DNA of 64,000 bases from Carbonatibacter sp965199245 (GCA_965199245.1 CBDAQP010000001.1:806001-870000); one strand, 5' to 3'; positions 43,127 to 52,151 are shown, counted from the first letter of the stretch. Program-made: numbers and translations. Notes: generated from the letters alone by a model not told the origin.

Positions 43127-44110
43127 TTAGTTGATGGTCGCCAGCGCGTCCTCCAGACCAAGTTCGGAAACCAGTCTCGTCTGTACCGGCTTTAGGGCGT
43201 TACGAAACGCGTCCTTGTCGGGGCGGGTGACGGTCACACCGTGATTTTTTTGTAAAGTTTCAACCAGTTCAGCCTCGTATTTCTGAGCCATTCTGATCCC
43301 CAAAGCAGAGGCATCCTGAGCAACCTTGACAAGCATCGTCCGTTGATCGGCGGTGAGTTTCTTCCACGTCCGGTCACTGATTGAGACGTGGTTTGCCTGA
43401 ATTGTGTGTCCTGTGAGGCTGAGATAGGGGGCAACTTCATAAAGTTTGGCCCCCCTGTAACCGGGGATCGAGCTTTCAAAGGCGTCGACAACACCTGTTT
43501 GAACAGCCGCATACAATTCTGTCCAGGCAACTGTACTTGGCAAGGTTCCCAGGGCATCCCATGTTTTGACGATCATCGGTGAGGGCGGCGTACGCATCCT
43601 GAAACCGGAAATATCGTCCAGGGCCTGAACCGGTTTTTTGCTGTTGGACAGATTGCGCGTTCCAGACCCCCCAAGTGCCAGAAGAGTGACAGAAAGCCTG
43701 TTTTTATCATAGGCGTTTTGAAAATATTCTTCAGCCTTCGACCCCGGGCCGATTTTTGCCATCATATCATCAAAGCCCGTGAAGAGATAAGGCATCGAAA
43801 AAATCTGAAATTCCGGCACCTTTTTTGCCGCATTGCTGGTCGTGCTAATCATCAGGTCAATGGTTCCAAGAGCCATCTCGCCCAGAACGGTATCGTCTTT
43901 GCCAAGCTGTCCAGCATCAAAAATCTTGATTTTAATGGCCCCGCCAGAACGTTCCTTAACTTCACGGGCCATAAATTCGGCCATGTCGTTGTAAGGATGC
44001 GGTGACTTGACGAGCGTATGTAGTCGCATCGTGAGGTCAGCGGCGAATACAGATCCGCCCAATACAGTACCGGTAACCAAAGCAACTATTCCAGACGTCC
44101 AATTTCGCAT
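43127..44110 (-). CDS. dctP: TRAP solute-binding protein
   Basis: About 327 residues with a signal peptide (MRNWTSGIVALVTGTVLGGSVFA). DctP motifs: KIFDAGQLGKDDTVLGEMALGTIDLMISTT, then GFRMRTPPSPMIVKTWDALGTLPSTVAWTELYAAVQTGVVDAFESS. The Arg in GFRMRTP is the conserved carboxylate ligand. The ATG at 44110 follows GGAGG. A weak operator-like TGTTACGCACAACA lies at 44190-44203 upstream. Confidence 0.92.
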   Translation of the reverse strand: MRNWTSGIVALVTGTVLGGSVFAADLTMRLHTLVKSPHPYNDMAEFMAREVKERSGGAIKIKIFDAGQLGKDDTVLGEMALGTIDLMISTTSNAAKKVPEFQIFSMPYLFTGFDDMMAKIGPGSKAEEYFQNAYDKNRLSVTLLALGGSGTRNLSNSKKPVQALDDISGFRMRTPPSPMIVKTWDALGTLPSTVAWTELYAAVQTGVVDAFESSIPGYRGAKLYEVAPYLSLTGHTIQANHVSISDRTWKKLTADQRTMLVKVAQDASALGIRMAQKYEAELVETLQKNHGVTVTRPDKDAFRNALKPVQTRLVSELGLEDALATIN

Positions 44111-44266
44111 TCTAGCCTCCAAACATTTGGCCTGATGATAACCCTTATGATAACGGGGATATGACTTTTCATCCTCTATCATGTCACTGTGTTACGCACA
44201 ACAGATGCACTCATGTTGTGTGATAAAGTGATCACAAAGTACCAATGGTTTGACAAGCCAGACGGC

Positions 44267-45328
44267 TCAGGTTGAGCGACGTCTAATAATTTGAAAACCC
44301 AGGTCGATGGTTGTGCGGTCAATGTCATCGCCGGCAAGGCGTTGCAAGAGTAATTGAGCCGCAGTCTGTCCCAAGGTATCGCGGTCAATCCGAACTGTTG
44401 TGAGAGGTGGTTCAATTTCTTTAGAAAATTCTTGATCTCCGAAACCGATGACAGCGATATCCGAAGGAATTTGCAAGCCTTGGAATTGGGCTTCGATGAT
44501 GACACCTTGAGCTAAAAGGTCGGAACTGCAAAAAATGAGACCTGATGAAAAACCACGTTCGAGAAGATTCCTGAAGGCAACACGCCCGGCTCCCAGGCTT
44601 GCGGGGCCGATGCAATCATGATGAAGAGGAGGCCGGGCCGACAACATCACCAGCTGATTTTCAAAAGCTTTTGCGCGCCTCAAGGCCCGCTCATCGGCCG
44701 CATTCACCGTTGCGGTGTTTTTGTATCCGGTTTCTAAAACAAATCGTGCGACGCATTGCCCGACGTCGTCATGGGAAATGCCGACGCAGACGTCTATGGG
44801 GGTCTCCGTAATATCGAAAATCTCGACCACGGGTACCCTTGCGCCGAGGAGAATACGACGTGTTTCGGTGGTATGCCGCGTTCCGATCAATAATATTGCA
44901 TCCGGTCGCCGTGACAGGTGGGCGGTAATCAGGGCCTGCTCCTCCGCCGCATCAAAACCGGTTTCCGACAACAAAAGTTGATAGCCGTGCGGACGAATGG
45001 CGTGGGAAAAGGACGTGATGAGTGCAGAGTAAGTGATATTGGTGAGAGAGGGAACCAACGCTGTGACCAGGTTGCTACGTTTGGAGGCGAGTGCTCCGGC
45101 AAGGGCGTTGGGCACAAATCCGGTCAAATCAATCGCTTCCTTGACCTTTTTCATGGTTTTTTCCGAAACCTTGGACGGGTCTCGCAACGCCCGGGAGACT
45201 GTGACCTGAGACACACCGGCAAGCCGACCAACAGTTGCCATCGTGATGCCTTCGTGTGGGCGTCCGCCTGCTGTGCGCCTGGGCTTTGTGTCTGAATTGG
45301 AGCGCATGGGCAGGGAAGGTAAAACCAC
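44267..45328 (-). CDS. LacI-family regulator (gluconate GntR-like)
   Basis: A 353-residue LacI repressor. The helix-turn-helix MATVGRLAGVSQVTVSRALRDPSKVSE at about residues 30-56 is followed by the hinge TGFVPNALAGALASKRS and a sugar-binding domain (GFGDQEFSKEIEPPLTTVRID near the end). The sequence is close to the gluconate repressor type. It lies between the TRAP operon and tctCBA. Two 16-bp dyads in the tctC-dehydratase intergenic region are its likely operators. The first 30 residues before the HTH are not conserved; a start at ATG 45307 is possible. Confidence 0.9.
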   Translation of the reverse strand: MVLPSLPMRSNSDTKPRRTAGGRPHEGITMATVGRLAGVSQVTVSRALRDPSKVSEKTMKKVKEAIDLTGFVPNALAGALASKRSNLVTALVPSLTNITYSALITSFSHAIRPHGYQLLLSETGFDAAEEQALITAHLSRRPDAILLIGTRHTTETRRILLGARVPVVEIFDITETPIDVCVGISHDDVGQCVARFVLETGYKNTATVNAADERALRRAKAFENQLVMLSARPPLHHDCIGPASLGAGRVAFRNLLERGFSSGLIFCSSDLLAQGVIIEAQFQGLQIPSDIAVIGFGDQEFSKEIEPPLTTVRIDRDTLGQTAAQLLLQRLAGDDIDRTTIDLGFQIIRRRST

Positions 45329-45342
45329 AAGTTTGGGGACGA

Positions 45343-46842
45343 CTAATCAACAGCATCCATCCCCGCATGACGGCGAGACAATACAACCGATGCGATCATG
45401 GACGCTAAAATCAAGAGCCACATCATAACTGCGATCCAGCTTTTGGTGAAGAAAATTGTGAGATCGCCATAGGATTCGAGACTTTTGATAAAATAGACCT
45501 CAGCCGATGGCCCGAGGATAAAGCCGATGATGAACGGAGCCACTTCTAGCCGGAGCTTTCCCATCAACCAACCGAACAAGCCAAAAATCAAGACCGTCCA
45601 GACATCAAACATAATGCCGTAATTGATGGTATAGGCACCTGTTACACAGACCATGAGGATAATGGGGAACAGGATATGTTTTGGAATTTTGACCACGAGG
45701 GCAAAATAACGAATCGCACAGAACATTGTGACGAGCATTGCTATATTCGCAATGAGCATCGCGAAAATCATGGCATTCCATGTCTCGGGGTTCTGTCCGA
45801 TAAACAAAGGCCCAACCTGGATGCCTTGTAAGGTGAAAGCCCCGATCAAGAGGGCCGTTGTGGAATCTCCCGGGATGCCAAGCGACAAGAGAGGAATGAG
45901 GGCCCCCCCGGTTAATCCGTTGTTACCAGACTCTGAGGCGATAAGGCCTGTGGGTTCACCTTGACCAAATTTTTCCGGTCTCGGAGAAAAATTTTTAGCG
46001 GTGCTGTAGGCGAGGATTGAGGCAGCTGATCCCCCAACGCCAGGCAAAATTCCGATAAAAGTCCCAATTCCAGAAGACCTCACTAAATTCAGGAGTTGGC
46101 CCCGAAATACGGAAAATGAAAAGGGACAATTTTGACTGATTTCAGGCGTGTTTTTGCATTCTGTACCAATATCTTTACATTGCGCATCGTCTAAAATGGC
46201 GGCAAGTCCAAAAATCCCGATCAATACAGGCAAAAGAGAGAACCCACTTTCAAGCCAGTACGCTGTTCCGTCCGGGACGAGACGTAATTCGCCATTGCCC
46301 CCCCTCGATATATCATAGGTTCCGATTAAACTGATGAAAATGCCCAGAAACCCGGAAAAAATTCCGAGTAACAGGTCTTTGCTCAAGGCCGCCATGACAC
46401 TCAGGGCGAAGAAAATAATCAGGAACTTTTCAACATAGGAAAACTTGATCGCGAATTCTGCCAATGCAGGGGCGAAGAGAAAAAGCACGGCTAAAGAGAT
46501 GAGCCCACCGATGAAGGAAGCGATAATGCCGATGCGCAGAGCCTTTTGTCCGTCACCGCGTCGTGCAAGAGGGTAACCGTCAAAGGTTGTCGCGATTGAG
46601 GAGGGTGTCCCCGGAATGCCAAGCAGGACGGCGGGGACGAGTCCTCCGCTGATGCCACCAACATAAAGTCCCAGGAGCAACGCGAGACCGTTTTCAAGAC
46701 CGAGCGAGTAGGTGAGTGGAAGACAGACAACAACGGCCATGGTTGCGGTTAGGCCGGGCATAGCCCCGAAAATAATCCCGACAAATGTGCCGCCAATGAC
46801 CAGTAAGACAAACAGTGGGGAGATCAGGTCAAAAAAATCCAT
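45343..46842 (-). CDS. tctA: Tripartite tricarboxylate transporter large subunit TctA
   Basis: About 499 residues, twelve membrane segments. The TctA signatures are GIIFGAMPGLTATMAVVVCLPLTYSLGLENGLALLLGLYVGGISGGLVPAVLLGIPGTPSSIATTFDGYPLARRG and SGIGTFIGILPGVGGSAASILAYSTAKNFS, then LIPLLSLGIPGDSTTALLIGA. The ATG at 46842 follows GAGG. Encoded 8 bp after tctB. It imports the ligand presented by TctC. Confidence 0.94.
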   Translation of the reverse strand: MDFFDLISPLFVLLVIGGTFVGIIFGAMPGLTATMAVVVCLPLTYSLGLENGLALLLGLYVGGISGGLVPAVLLGIPGTPSSIATTFDGYPLARRGDGQKALRIGIIASFIGGLISLAVLFLFAPALAEFAIKFSYVEKFLIIFFALSVMAALSKDLLLGIFSGFLGIFISLIGTYDISRGGNGELRLVPDGTAYWLESGFSLLPVLIGIFGLAAILDDAQCKDIGTECKNTPEISQNCPFSFSVFRGQLLNLVRSSGIGTFIGILPGVGGSAASILAYSTAKNFSPRPEKFGQGEPTGLIASESGNNGLTGGALIPLLSLGIPGDSTTALLIGAFTLQGIQVGPLFIGQNPETWNAMIFAMLIANIAMLVTMFCAIRYFALVVKIPKHILFPIILMVCVTGAYTINYGIMFDVWTVLIFGLFGWLMGKLRLEVAPFIIGFILGPSAEVYFIKSLESYGDLTIFFTKSWIAVMMWLLILASMIASVVLSRRHAGMDAVD

Positions 46843-46850
46843 GGATGACC

Positions 46851-47270
46851 TCAGGGCAAAGTGAGAAAAAACAGGTCGGTAAAGATCCACCAAACCGCAA
46901 AAGGCGCGAAAAAAGCGGTAATCCCCAACGCGAAAGAGCCGATAGGAGTTCGTTCACGCATGAAGAGTAGCCCAATCGCAAAAACATAGGGTATGGAGCA
47001 GAGGAGAAAACCCAGACCGGTATTCGGCCAGATGTCCCCAATCGGTTCCATTGATGAAAAATAAATCAGTGTCAAAACAAGGGTTCCGCCAAAGCGGATT
47101 TTGTTTATAGATGTCACCAGATGACACCAATAGCGCGGTGCGGCAATGAATTCAGAGCGATGACGCAGAGCAATTGCCAACCCAAGCAGAGAGAGGATCG
47201 CCGCGATGGTGGTCGGAAAGATGAGATGCGAGGTTTCGAAATCAATCGCCACCGCCCAAAAATTTTGCAT
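46851..47270 (-). CDS. tctB: Tripartite tricarboxylate transporter small subunit TctB
   Basis: A 139-residue protein with four hydrophobic segments and low overall conservation, as usual for TctB. Identified by size, topology (LVLTLIYFSSMEPIGDIWPNTGLGFLLCSIPYVFAIGLLFM) and position between tctC and tctA. Confidence 0.85.
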   Translation of the reverse strand: MQNFWAVAIDFETSHLIFPTTIAAILSLLGLAIALRHRSEFIAAPRYWCHLVTSINKIRFGGTLVLTLIYFSSMEPIGDIWPNTGLGFLLCSIPYVFAIGLLFMRERTPIGSFALGITAFFAPFAVWWIFTDLFFLTLP

Positions 47271-47294
47271 TGTCCACCCCCTGTTTAAAAAGTG

Positions 47295-47332
47295 ATCGTG
47301 AGTCCGAGGTTTTATGTGAACGGACTCACGAT
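47295..47332 (-). terminator. Stem-loop attenuator between tctC and tctB
   Basis: A perfect 12-bp stem (ATCGTGAGTCCG and its complement) with a 14-nt loop lies directly after tctC. On the transcribed strand it is followed within a few bases by CTTTTT. It likely reduces readthrough into tctBA so that the binding protein is made in excess, or stabilises the tctC message. Confidence 0.65.
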
Positions 47333-47345
47333 TTGAGCGATTGCT

Positions 47346-48389
47346 TTACTTTGAAATTTCAGCAATCACTCTTGCATAGCGGTCACGTTTTTTTGACAAG
47401 TGTAAGCGAGCTGCATTAGAAGGCAAAAAATTGGGAATGAAAAAAGAAGATTTTTGTCGCTTTTGTATTTCTCCTTTCTCGAATATTTCACTCAGCGCAG
47501 CGTCAATTTTGTGAGCAATCGACGGATCCATATTTTTGTTGAAGAGAAAGAAAAATTCCTTGTCGAAGGTAAAGTCAATATGACCGTTTAACGTGACGCT
47601 CGTTTCGGGTGTTGCAAAATTCAGGAGCTTTTTAAGATCAGTATTGCCCATGCCGTTTGCCGGTGCTTGTCGGAGTGTTTGCGCCCGTGCAGTTGCCCAG
47701 ACAAAACGCATTGCCTTTTGATCATCGTCATCCAGTTGCGTAAACTGTTCGTTGGCCTGGATTGAGCCGTTAATCACGTCGGCTAACCCGTCAAACATGG
47801 CCTGGTTTTTATCTGATTGTGAGCCAGTGTTGACGGCGACGATATTGTGTTCGGAGCCTGGATTGAGCAGACGGGCCGCATTCTTCATTGCAGAAAAACC
47901 AATTTCAGACACCCCCCCGGGTTGAATAGCCACGCGGATACGTTTTCCCTCAGCGGCGGCCTGGAAGATGTCGTCCATGTTTTGATAGGCGGAGTTTTTC
48001 GGCACCAGATATGCGTTGCCGGGGTTAATCGCAACGGTGGGGCCGATAGCATAGTTGGTGAAAGGGTCTTCATAACCGCGCCGCCCGTAAAGATGGCCCA
48101 GATAAGACTGGTCGTGAAAAATCATCATCGTTGTTCCACGACTGTCGCGCGACAGGGATTTGAATGCTGCGGATGCGCCGACGGCGTCAACCTTGATATT
48201 GATGCCGAGCTGTTGCGAAAGTGCTTCGGCGACAATCGCTGAATTTTGGTAGGTATCACCGCCCGTGGATTTTGATCCAATCACCAGGCGGATGTTTTTG
48301 GGAAGCTCTGCCGCCCTTGTCATCAACGGTTGAGCAAACAGGGCCACCGCGCCAGCGGCAACGAATAGAAAGCGACGAACGACGTGCAT
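47346..48389 (-). CDS. tctC: Tripartite tricarboxylate transporter binding protein TctC
   Basis: About 347 residues with a signal peptide (MHVVRRFLFVAAGAVALFAQPLMTRA). It is of the divergent TctC branch: IRLVIGSKSTGGDTYQNSAIVAEALSQQLGINIKVDAVGASAAFKSLSRD is the ligand-binding N-lobe. The ATG at 48389 follows GAGGGAG. First gene of the tctCBA operon, divergent from the dehydratase gene. The ligand is probably the sugar acid degraded by the divergent genes. Confidence 0.85.
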   Translation of the reverse strand: MHVVRRFLFVAAGAVALFAQPLMTRAAELPKNIRLVIGSKSTGGDTYQNSAIVAEALSQQLGINIKVDAVGASAAFKSLSRDSRGTTMMIFHDQSYLGHLYGRRGYEDPFTNYAIGPTVAINPGNAYLVPKNSAYQNMDDIFQAAAEGKRIRVAIQPGGVSEIGFSAMKNAARLLNPGSEHNIVAVNTGSQSDKNQAMFDGLADVINGSIQANEQFTQLDDDDQKAMRFVWATARAQTLRQAPANGMGNTDLKKLLNFATPETSVTLNGHIDFTFDKEFFFLFNKNMDPSIAHKIDAALSEIFEKGEIQKRQKSSFFIPNFLPSNAARLHLSKKRDRYARVIAEISK

Positions 48390-48463
48390 GGTTTTCTCCC
48401 TCTTTTGATAATGTGGCAAAAACAGCCTCGTGAGTTTTTTTGTTTTACGCATTTTTCTTAAAA

Positions 48464-48479
48464 ATGTATGCGCTAACAT
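48464..48479. promoter_or_regulatory. LacI-type operator near tctC
   Basis: ATGTATGCGCTAACAT is a 16-bp pseudo-palindrome with the central CG of LacI/GntR operators. It lies at the probable start of tctC transcription, below a TTGACA (minus strand, 48504-48509). Confidence 0.6.
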
Positions 48480-48572
48480 TAAATTTATGTTTTGTGTAGA
48501 TGGTGTCAAGATTTTTATGTCATATATGGATTCAAATTGATAATTTAAGGTAATAAATTCGATTATCTTCGG

Positions 48573-48601
48573 TTGACATATATTATGTATACGCATACAT
48601 T
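48573..48601 (+). promoter_or_regulatory. Promoter of the dehydratase operon with overlapping LacI-type operator
   Basis: TTGACA at 48573-48578 and TACATT at 48596-48601 are 17 bp apart. The near-perfect dyad ATGTATACGCATACAT at 48585-48600 covers the spacer and -10 box and matches the tctC operator at 12 or more of 16 positions. Binding here would block transcription directly. Confidence 0.68.
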
Positions 48602-48625
48602 TATGCGGATAAAGGGAGGGTTTTG

Positions 48626-50368
48626 ATGCCAAAAACACGGCTTAAGACAGCAAGGGATCTGCGAAGTGCGCGGTGGTTTGCCTCGGATGATCTGCGCAGT
48701 TTCGGGCATCGTTCGCGTATGATGCAGTTGGGTTATTCAGATTCAGAATACCTCGACCGGCCAATGATTGGCGTATTGAATACCTGGTCAGAATTAAATT
48801 CCTGTCACGCCCACTTTCCTGAGCGAGTCAAGGATGTCAAACGCGGCGTTGCCCAGGCAGGCGGGTTTGCGGTTGAGCTTCCGGTACTGTCCGTAGACGA
48901 ATCGTTCACCAAGCCGACCTCCATGCTCTATCGCAACATGCTGGCGATGGAGGCAGAGGAAATCATCCGGAGTCACCCTTTGGACGGTGCTGTGTTGATG
49001 GGGGGGTGTGACAAGACCACGCCGGGTTTGCTGATGGGGGCGATTAGTGCTGGTGTTCCGTGTATTTACCTTCCCGCCGGGGCAATGTTGCGGGGGAATT
49101 ATGCGGGACAGGTTTTGGGGTCAGGGGCCGACGCCTGGGCCTATTGGGATGAACGTCGCGCAGGCAAGATTACGGATGCACAGTGGTTTGGTCTTCAGGG
49201 AGGAATCGCCCGCTCGGCCGGAACCTGCATGACAATGGGGACTGCATCGACGATGACGGCCATAACCGAAGCGTTGGGTTTGAGTTTGCCAGGGGCGTCA
49301 TCAATTCCAGCGGTTGAGTCCGCGCACCAGCGCATGTCTGCAGACTGTGGACGGCGTATTGTCGAGATGGTGTGGGAAGATTTAACCCCCTCCAAAATCA
49401 TAACGCGTGCAGCGGTCAACAATGCGGCCATCATCGCGATGGCACTGGGCTGTTCGACAAATGCTGTGGTGCATTTGATTGCGATCGCACGCCGCGCGGG
49501 GGTTCCTTTGAGTCTTGATGATCTTGATGCGTTTGGGCGGGCGACTCCTCTCATCGCGAATGTGCGTCCGGTTGGCAAAGATTATCTTATGGATGATTTT
49601 TATTTTGCGGGTGGGTTGCGGGGCGTGATGACGCGGCTCCTGGATCGTTTGGATGGTGAGGCAATCACCGTTACAGGGCAGACTGTGGCACAAAATGTTC
49701 AGGGCGCACCTATCTACAATGACGATGTCATTCGTCCGCTTGACAATCCGGTTTACCCCGAGGGTTCCCTTGCCGTTCTTCGCGGAAATCTCTGCCCCGA
49801 CGGTGCCGTGATCAAACCGGCGGCTTGTGATTCCAGATTTCATGTCCACGAAGGGCCGGCCCTTGTGTTTGACAGCTATCCGGATATGAAGCGGGCCATT
49901 GAGGATGAGACCCTTGAGGTGACACCGGATCATGTGCTCGTTTTGCGGAATGCTGGCCCGCAGGGGGGCCCGGGATTCCCCGAATGGGGTATGTTGCCGA
50001 TCCCGAAATCTCTCATCAAACAGGGCTATCGGGACATGTTGAGAATTTCTGATGCGCGCATGTCTGGCACTTCCTATGGAGCCTGTGTCTTGCACGTCGC
50101 ACCTGAAAGCTATGTTGGCGGGCCGCTGGCACTTTTACAGACAGGTGATCTTGTGCGTCTTGATCTCCCCAAACGTTCTTTGGATATGTTGGTTGACGAA
50201 AAAGAATTAACCCGCCGCCGTGAGTGTCTCCGCGCGCCAGAACCCCGGTTTGAGCGTGGGTGGGGGTGGATGTTCTCCCGTCATGTGACCCAGGCCAATC
50301 AAGGTTGCGATTTTGACTATTTGCAAAGTGACTATGGAAAGGCGGCGGGTGAGCCGGATATTTTTTGA
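48626..50368 (+). CDS. IlvD/Edd-family sugar-acid dehydratase
   Basis: A 580-residue Fe-S dehydratase of the IlvD/Edd family. Cluster cysteines: NSCHAHFPERV near residue 57, MGGCDKTTPG near 127 and SAGTCMTMGTASTMT near 200. The C-terminal DARMSGTSYGACVLHVAPES is typical. The branch resembles L-arabinonate/D-fuconate-type aldonate dehydratases more than the isoleucine-valine enzyme, and the neighbours agree. The ATG at 48626 follows GGGAGGG. Product expected: a 2-keto-3-deoxy sugar acid. Confidence 0.9.
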   Translation: MPKTRLKTARDLRSARWFASDDLRSFGHRSRMMQLGYSDSEYLDRPMIGVLNTWSELNSCHAHFPERVKDVKRGVAQAGGFAVELPVLSVDESFTKPTSMLYRNMLAMEAEEIIRSHPLDGAVLMGGCDKTTPGLLMGAISAGVPCIYLPAGAMLRGNYAGQVLGSGADAWAYWDERRAGKITDAQWFGLQGGIARSAGTCMTMGTASTMTAITEALGLSLPGASSIPAVESAHQRMSADCGRRIVEMVWEDLTPSKIITRAAVNNAAIIAMALGCSTNAVVHLIAIARRAGVPLSLDDLDAFGRATPLIANVRPVGKDYLMDDFYFAGGLRGVMTRLLDRLDGEAITVTGQTVAQNVQGAPIYNDDVIRPLDNPVYPEGSLAVLRGNLCPDGAVIKPAACDSRFHVHEGPALVFDSYPDMKRAIEDETLEVTPDHVLVLRNAGPQGGPGFPEWGMLPIPKSLIKQGYRDMLRISDARMSGTSYGACVLHVAPESYVGGPLALLQTGDLVRLDLPKRSLDMLVDEKELTRRRECLRAPEPRFERGWGWMFSRHVTQANQGCDFDYLQSDYGKAAGEPDIF

Positions 50369-51288
50369 TGACCATGTTATTTGAACAGGCTTTAACGGGC
50401 ATTTCTGGTATTCTTGTCACGCCCTATGATGTGGATGGTGACATCTCCCCCGAGCGGCTGACGCCGATTATCGACCGGGCACTCACGGCCGGCGTTCATC
50501 TGCCAGTTGTCAATGGCAATACCAGCGAATTTTATGCCTTGAGCACAGATGAAGCTTGTCGGATGGTTGCGGCTGTCACGGAGATTGTAAAGGGGCGTGC
50601 GCCGGTATTGGCCGGTATTGGTCGCGCCCTTCCAGACGCGCTGAGGCTTGCGAAGGCCTCGGTGAAGGCTGGGGCGTCTGCATTGATGATCCATCAACCA
50701 CCGGATCCCTTCGTTGCCCCACGGGGTATTGTGGACTATGTGCGGGCCATTCGCGATGAGTCAGATGGGTTGCCTCTGGTGCTCTATTTGCGCAACGATG
50801 CTTTGGGCACGGATGACATTACCGCGTTGTGTGCAGTGCCAGGCGTTCAAGGGGTTAAATGGGCGATACCCCACCCGGTCAAACTCGCCGAAGCCATGGC
50901 GGCCTGTGCGCCATCATTGACGTGGGTTGGCGGATTGGCAGAGCTGTGGGCATCAGCCTTTTACGCTGTTGGGGCAAGGGGATTTACCTCTGGCTTAATC
51001 AATGTCTGGCCGGAACGCTCCGTTGCTATCCACAGAGCCCTCGAAACAGGCAATGACAGACTCGTACGCGCATTGATTGCAGAAATACGGATCTTTGAAG
51101 AAATCCGTGGCGAAGAGTTAAACGGTGTGAATGTCACGGGGGTTAAGGCTGCTTTACAGGCAATTGGTCACGACTGCGGGCCAACCAGGGCTCCCTCAGC
51201 CTGGCCGCTCAATGGTAATCAATCTGAACGACTATATCAATTCCTGACTGCAAACGACTTAATCCCGGAGAAGACGCACAGACATTAA
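50368..51288 (+). CDS. DapA/NAL-superfamily dehydratase or aldolase
   Basis: A 306-residue TIM barrel of the dihydrodipicolinate synthase/N-acetylneuraminate lyase superfamily. ISGILVTPYDVDGDISPERLTPIID at the start, NGNTSEFYALSTDE in place of the usual GTTGE, and the Schiff-base Lys in GVKWAIPHPVKLAEA near residue 163 are visible. It resembles the 2-keto-3-deoxy acid dehydratase branch. The start overlaps the dehydratase stop by one base. Likely acts on the keto-deoxy acid made by the upstream enzyme. Confidence 0.88.
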   Translation: MTMLFEQALTGISGILVTPYDVDGDISPERLTPIIDRALTAGVHLPVVNGNTSEFYALSTDEACRMVAAVTEIVKGRAPVLAGIGRALPDALRLAKASVKAGASALMIHQPPDPFVAPRGIVDYVRAIRDESDGLPLVLYLRNDALGTDDITALCAVPGVQGVKWAIPHPVKLAEAMAACAPSLTWVGGLAELWASAFYAVGARGFTSGLINVWPERSVAIHRALETGNDRLVRALIAEIRIFEEIRGEELNGVNVTGVKAALQAIGHDCGPTRAPSAWPLNGNQSERLYQFLTANDLIPEKTHRH

Positions 51289-51300
51289 GGACGTTATCCA

Positions 51301-52011
51301 ATGAATCAGAAAATCCGTGAAAAATTGATGGGTGTGTCTGTTGCAACACTGGCCACCGCGCTCTACCGGAGGAACCTCCGCAATCAGGTAATACAGGGTG
51401 TCGGGCCTGTTCAGCCCAAGGGTCACAATATGGTTGGTCCCGCCTTTACCCTCCGTTACATGCCTGCGCGCGAAGACCGCAATCAACTGGTTCAATTTCG
51501 CAACCCTCATCATCCCCAGCGTGTCGCGATCGAGACCTGCCCAGAGGGCCACGTTCTGGTGATGGATAGTCGTCAGGACGCGCGGGCGGCAACGGCGGGG
51601 GATATTTTGATCACGCGCCTGATGGTTCGGGGGGTAGCGGGTGTGGTCACGGATGGGGGATTTCGCGATGCGATGAACATTGGAAAGCTCGACATACCCG
51701 CCTATTATCAGCGTCCGTCTAGTCCAACAAATCTGACCCTTCACGAAGCGATTGAGATTAACTGCCCTATCGGTTGTGGCGACGTGGCAGTTTTTCCCGG
51801 TGATGTGCTGGTCGGGGATGACGATAGTGTTATTGTGATACCAGCTGACTTGGTTGATGATGTCGCAGAGGAGGCGACCACAATGACGGCTTACGAAGAT
51901 TTTGTGATCGAGCAGGTACGAGACGGGGCCACAATCATTGGTCTTTATCCCTGCACGAAAGACGAAAACCAGACGAAGTATGACTGCTGGAAAGCGCGCA
52001 CAAACCGCTAG
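51301..52011 (+). CDS. RraA/HMG aldolase-family protein
   Basis: A 236-residue RraA-fold protein: VVGPAFTLRY-type region (here MVGPAFTLRYMPA), GDILITRLMVRGVAGVVTDGGFRDAMNIG with the Arg-Asp pair that binds Mg and the keto acid in 4-hydroxy-4-methyl-2-oxoglutarate/4-carboxy-4-hydroxy-2-oxoadipate aldolases, and GDVLVGDDDSVIVIP near the C-terminus. In this context an aldolase or oxaloacetate decarboxylase role in sugar-acid catabolism fits better than RNase E inhibition. Third gene of the operon. Confidence 0.87.
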   Translation: MNQKIREKLMGVSVATLATALYRRNLRNQVIQGVGPVQPKGHNMVGPAFTLRYMPAREDRNQLVQFRNPHHPQRVAIETCPEGHVLVMDSRQDARAATAGDILITRLMVRGVAGVVTDGGFRDAMNIGKLDIPAYYQRPSSPTNLTLHEAIEINCPIGCGDVAVFPGDVLVGDDDSVIVIPADLVDDVAEEATTMTAYEDFVIEQVRDGATIIGLYPCTKDENQTKYDCWKARTNR

Positions 52012-52151
52012 ATTTCATAAGGTGAACCGTTATATATCCCATATAAAATGGTTCACTTTGGAAGAGTTGTTGAATGGAGCAAAAGAGTTGTTTTCTGACG
52101 GCTTTGAGATGGGCCCATTTTTGTTCGATGGAGTTGAGGTCAGGGGAATAA

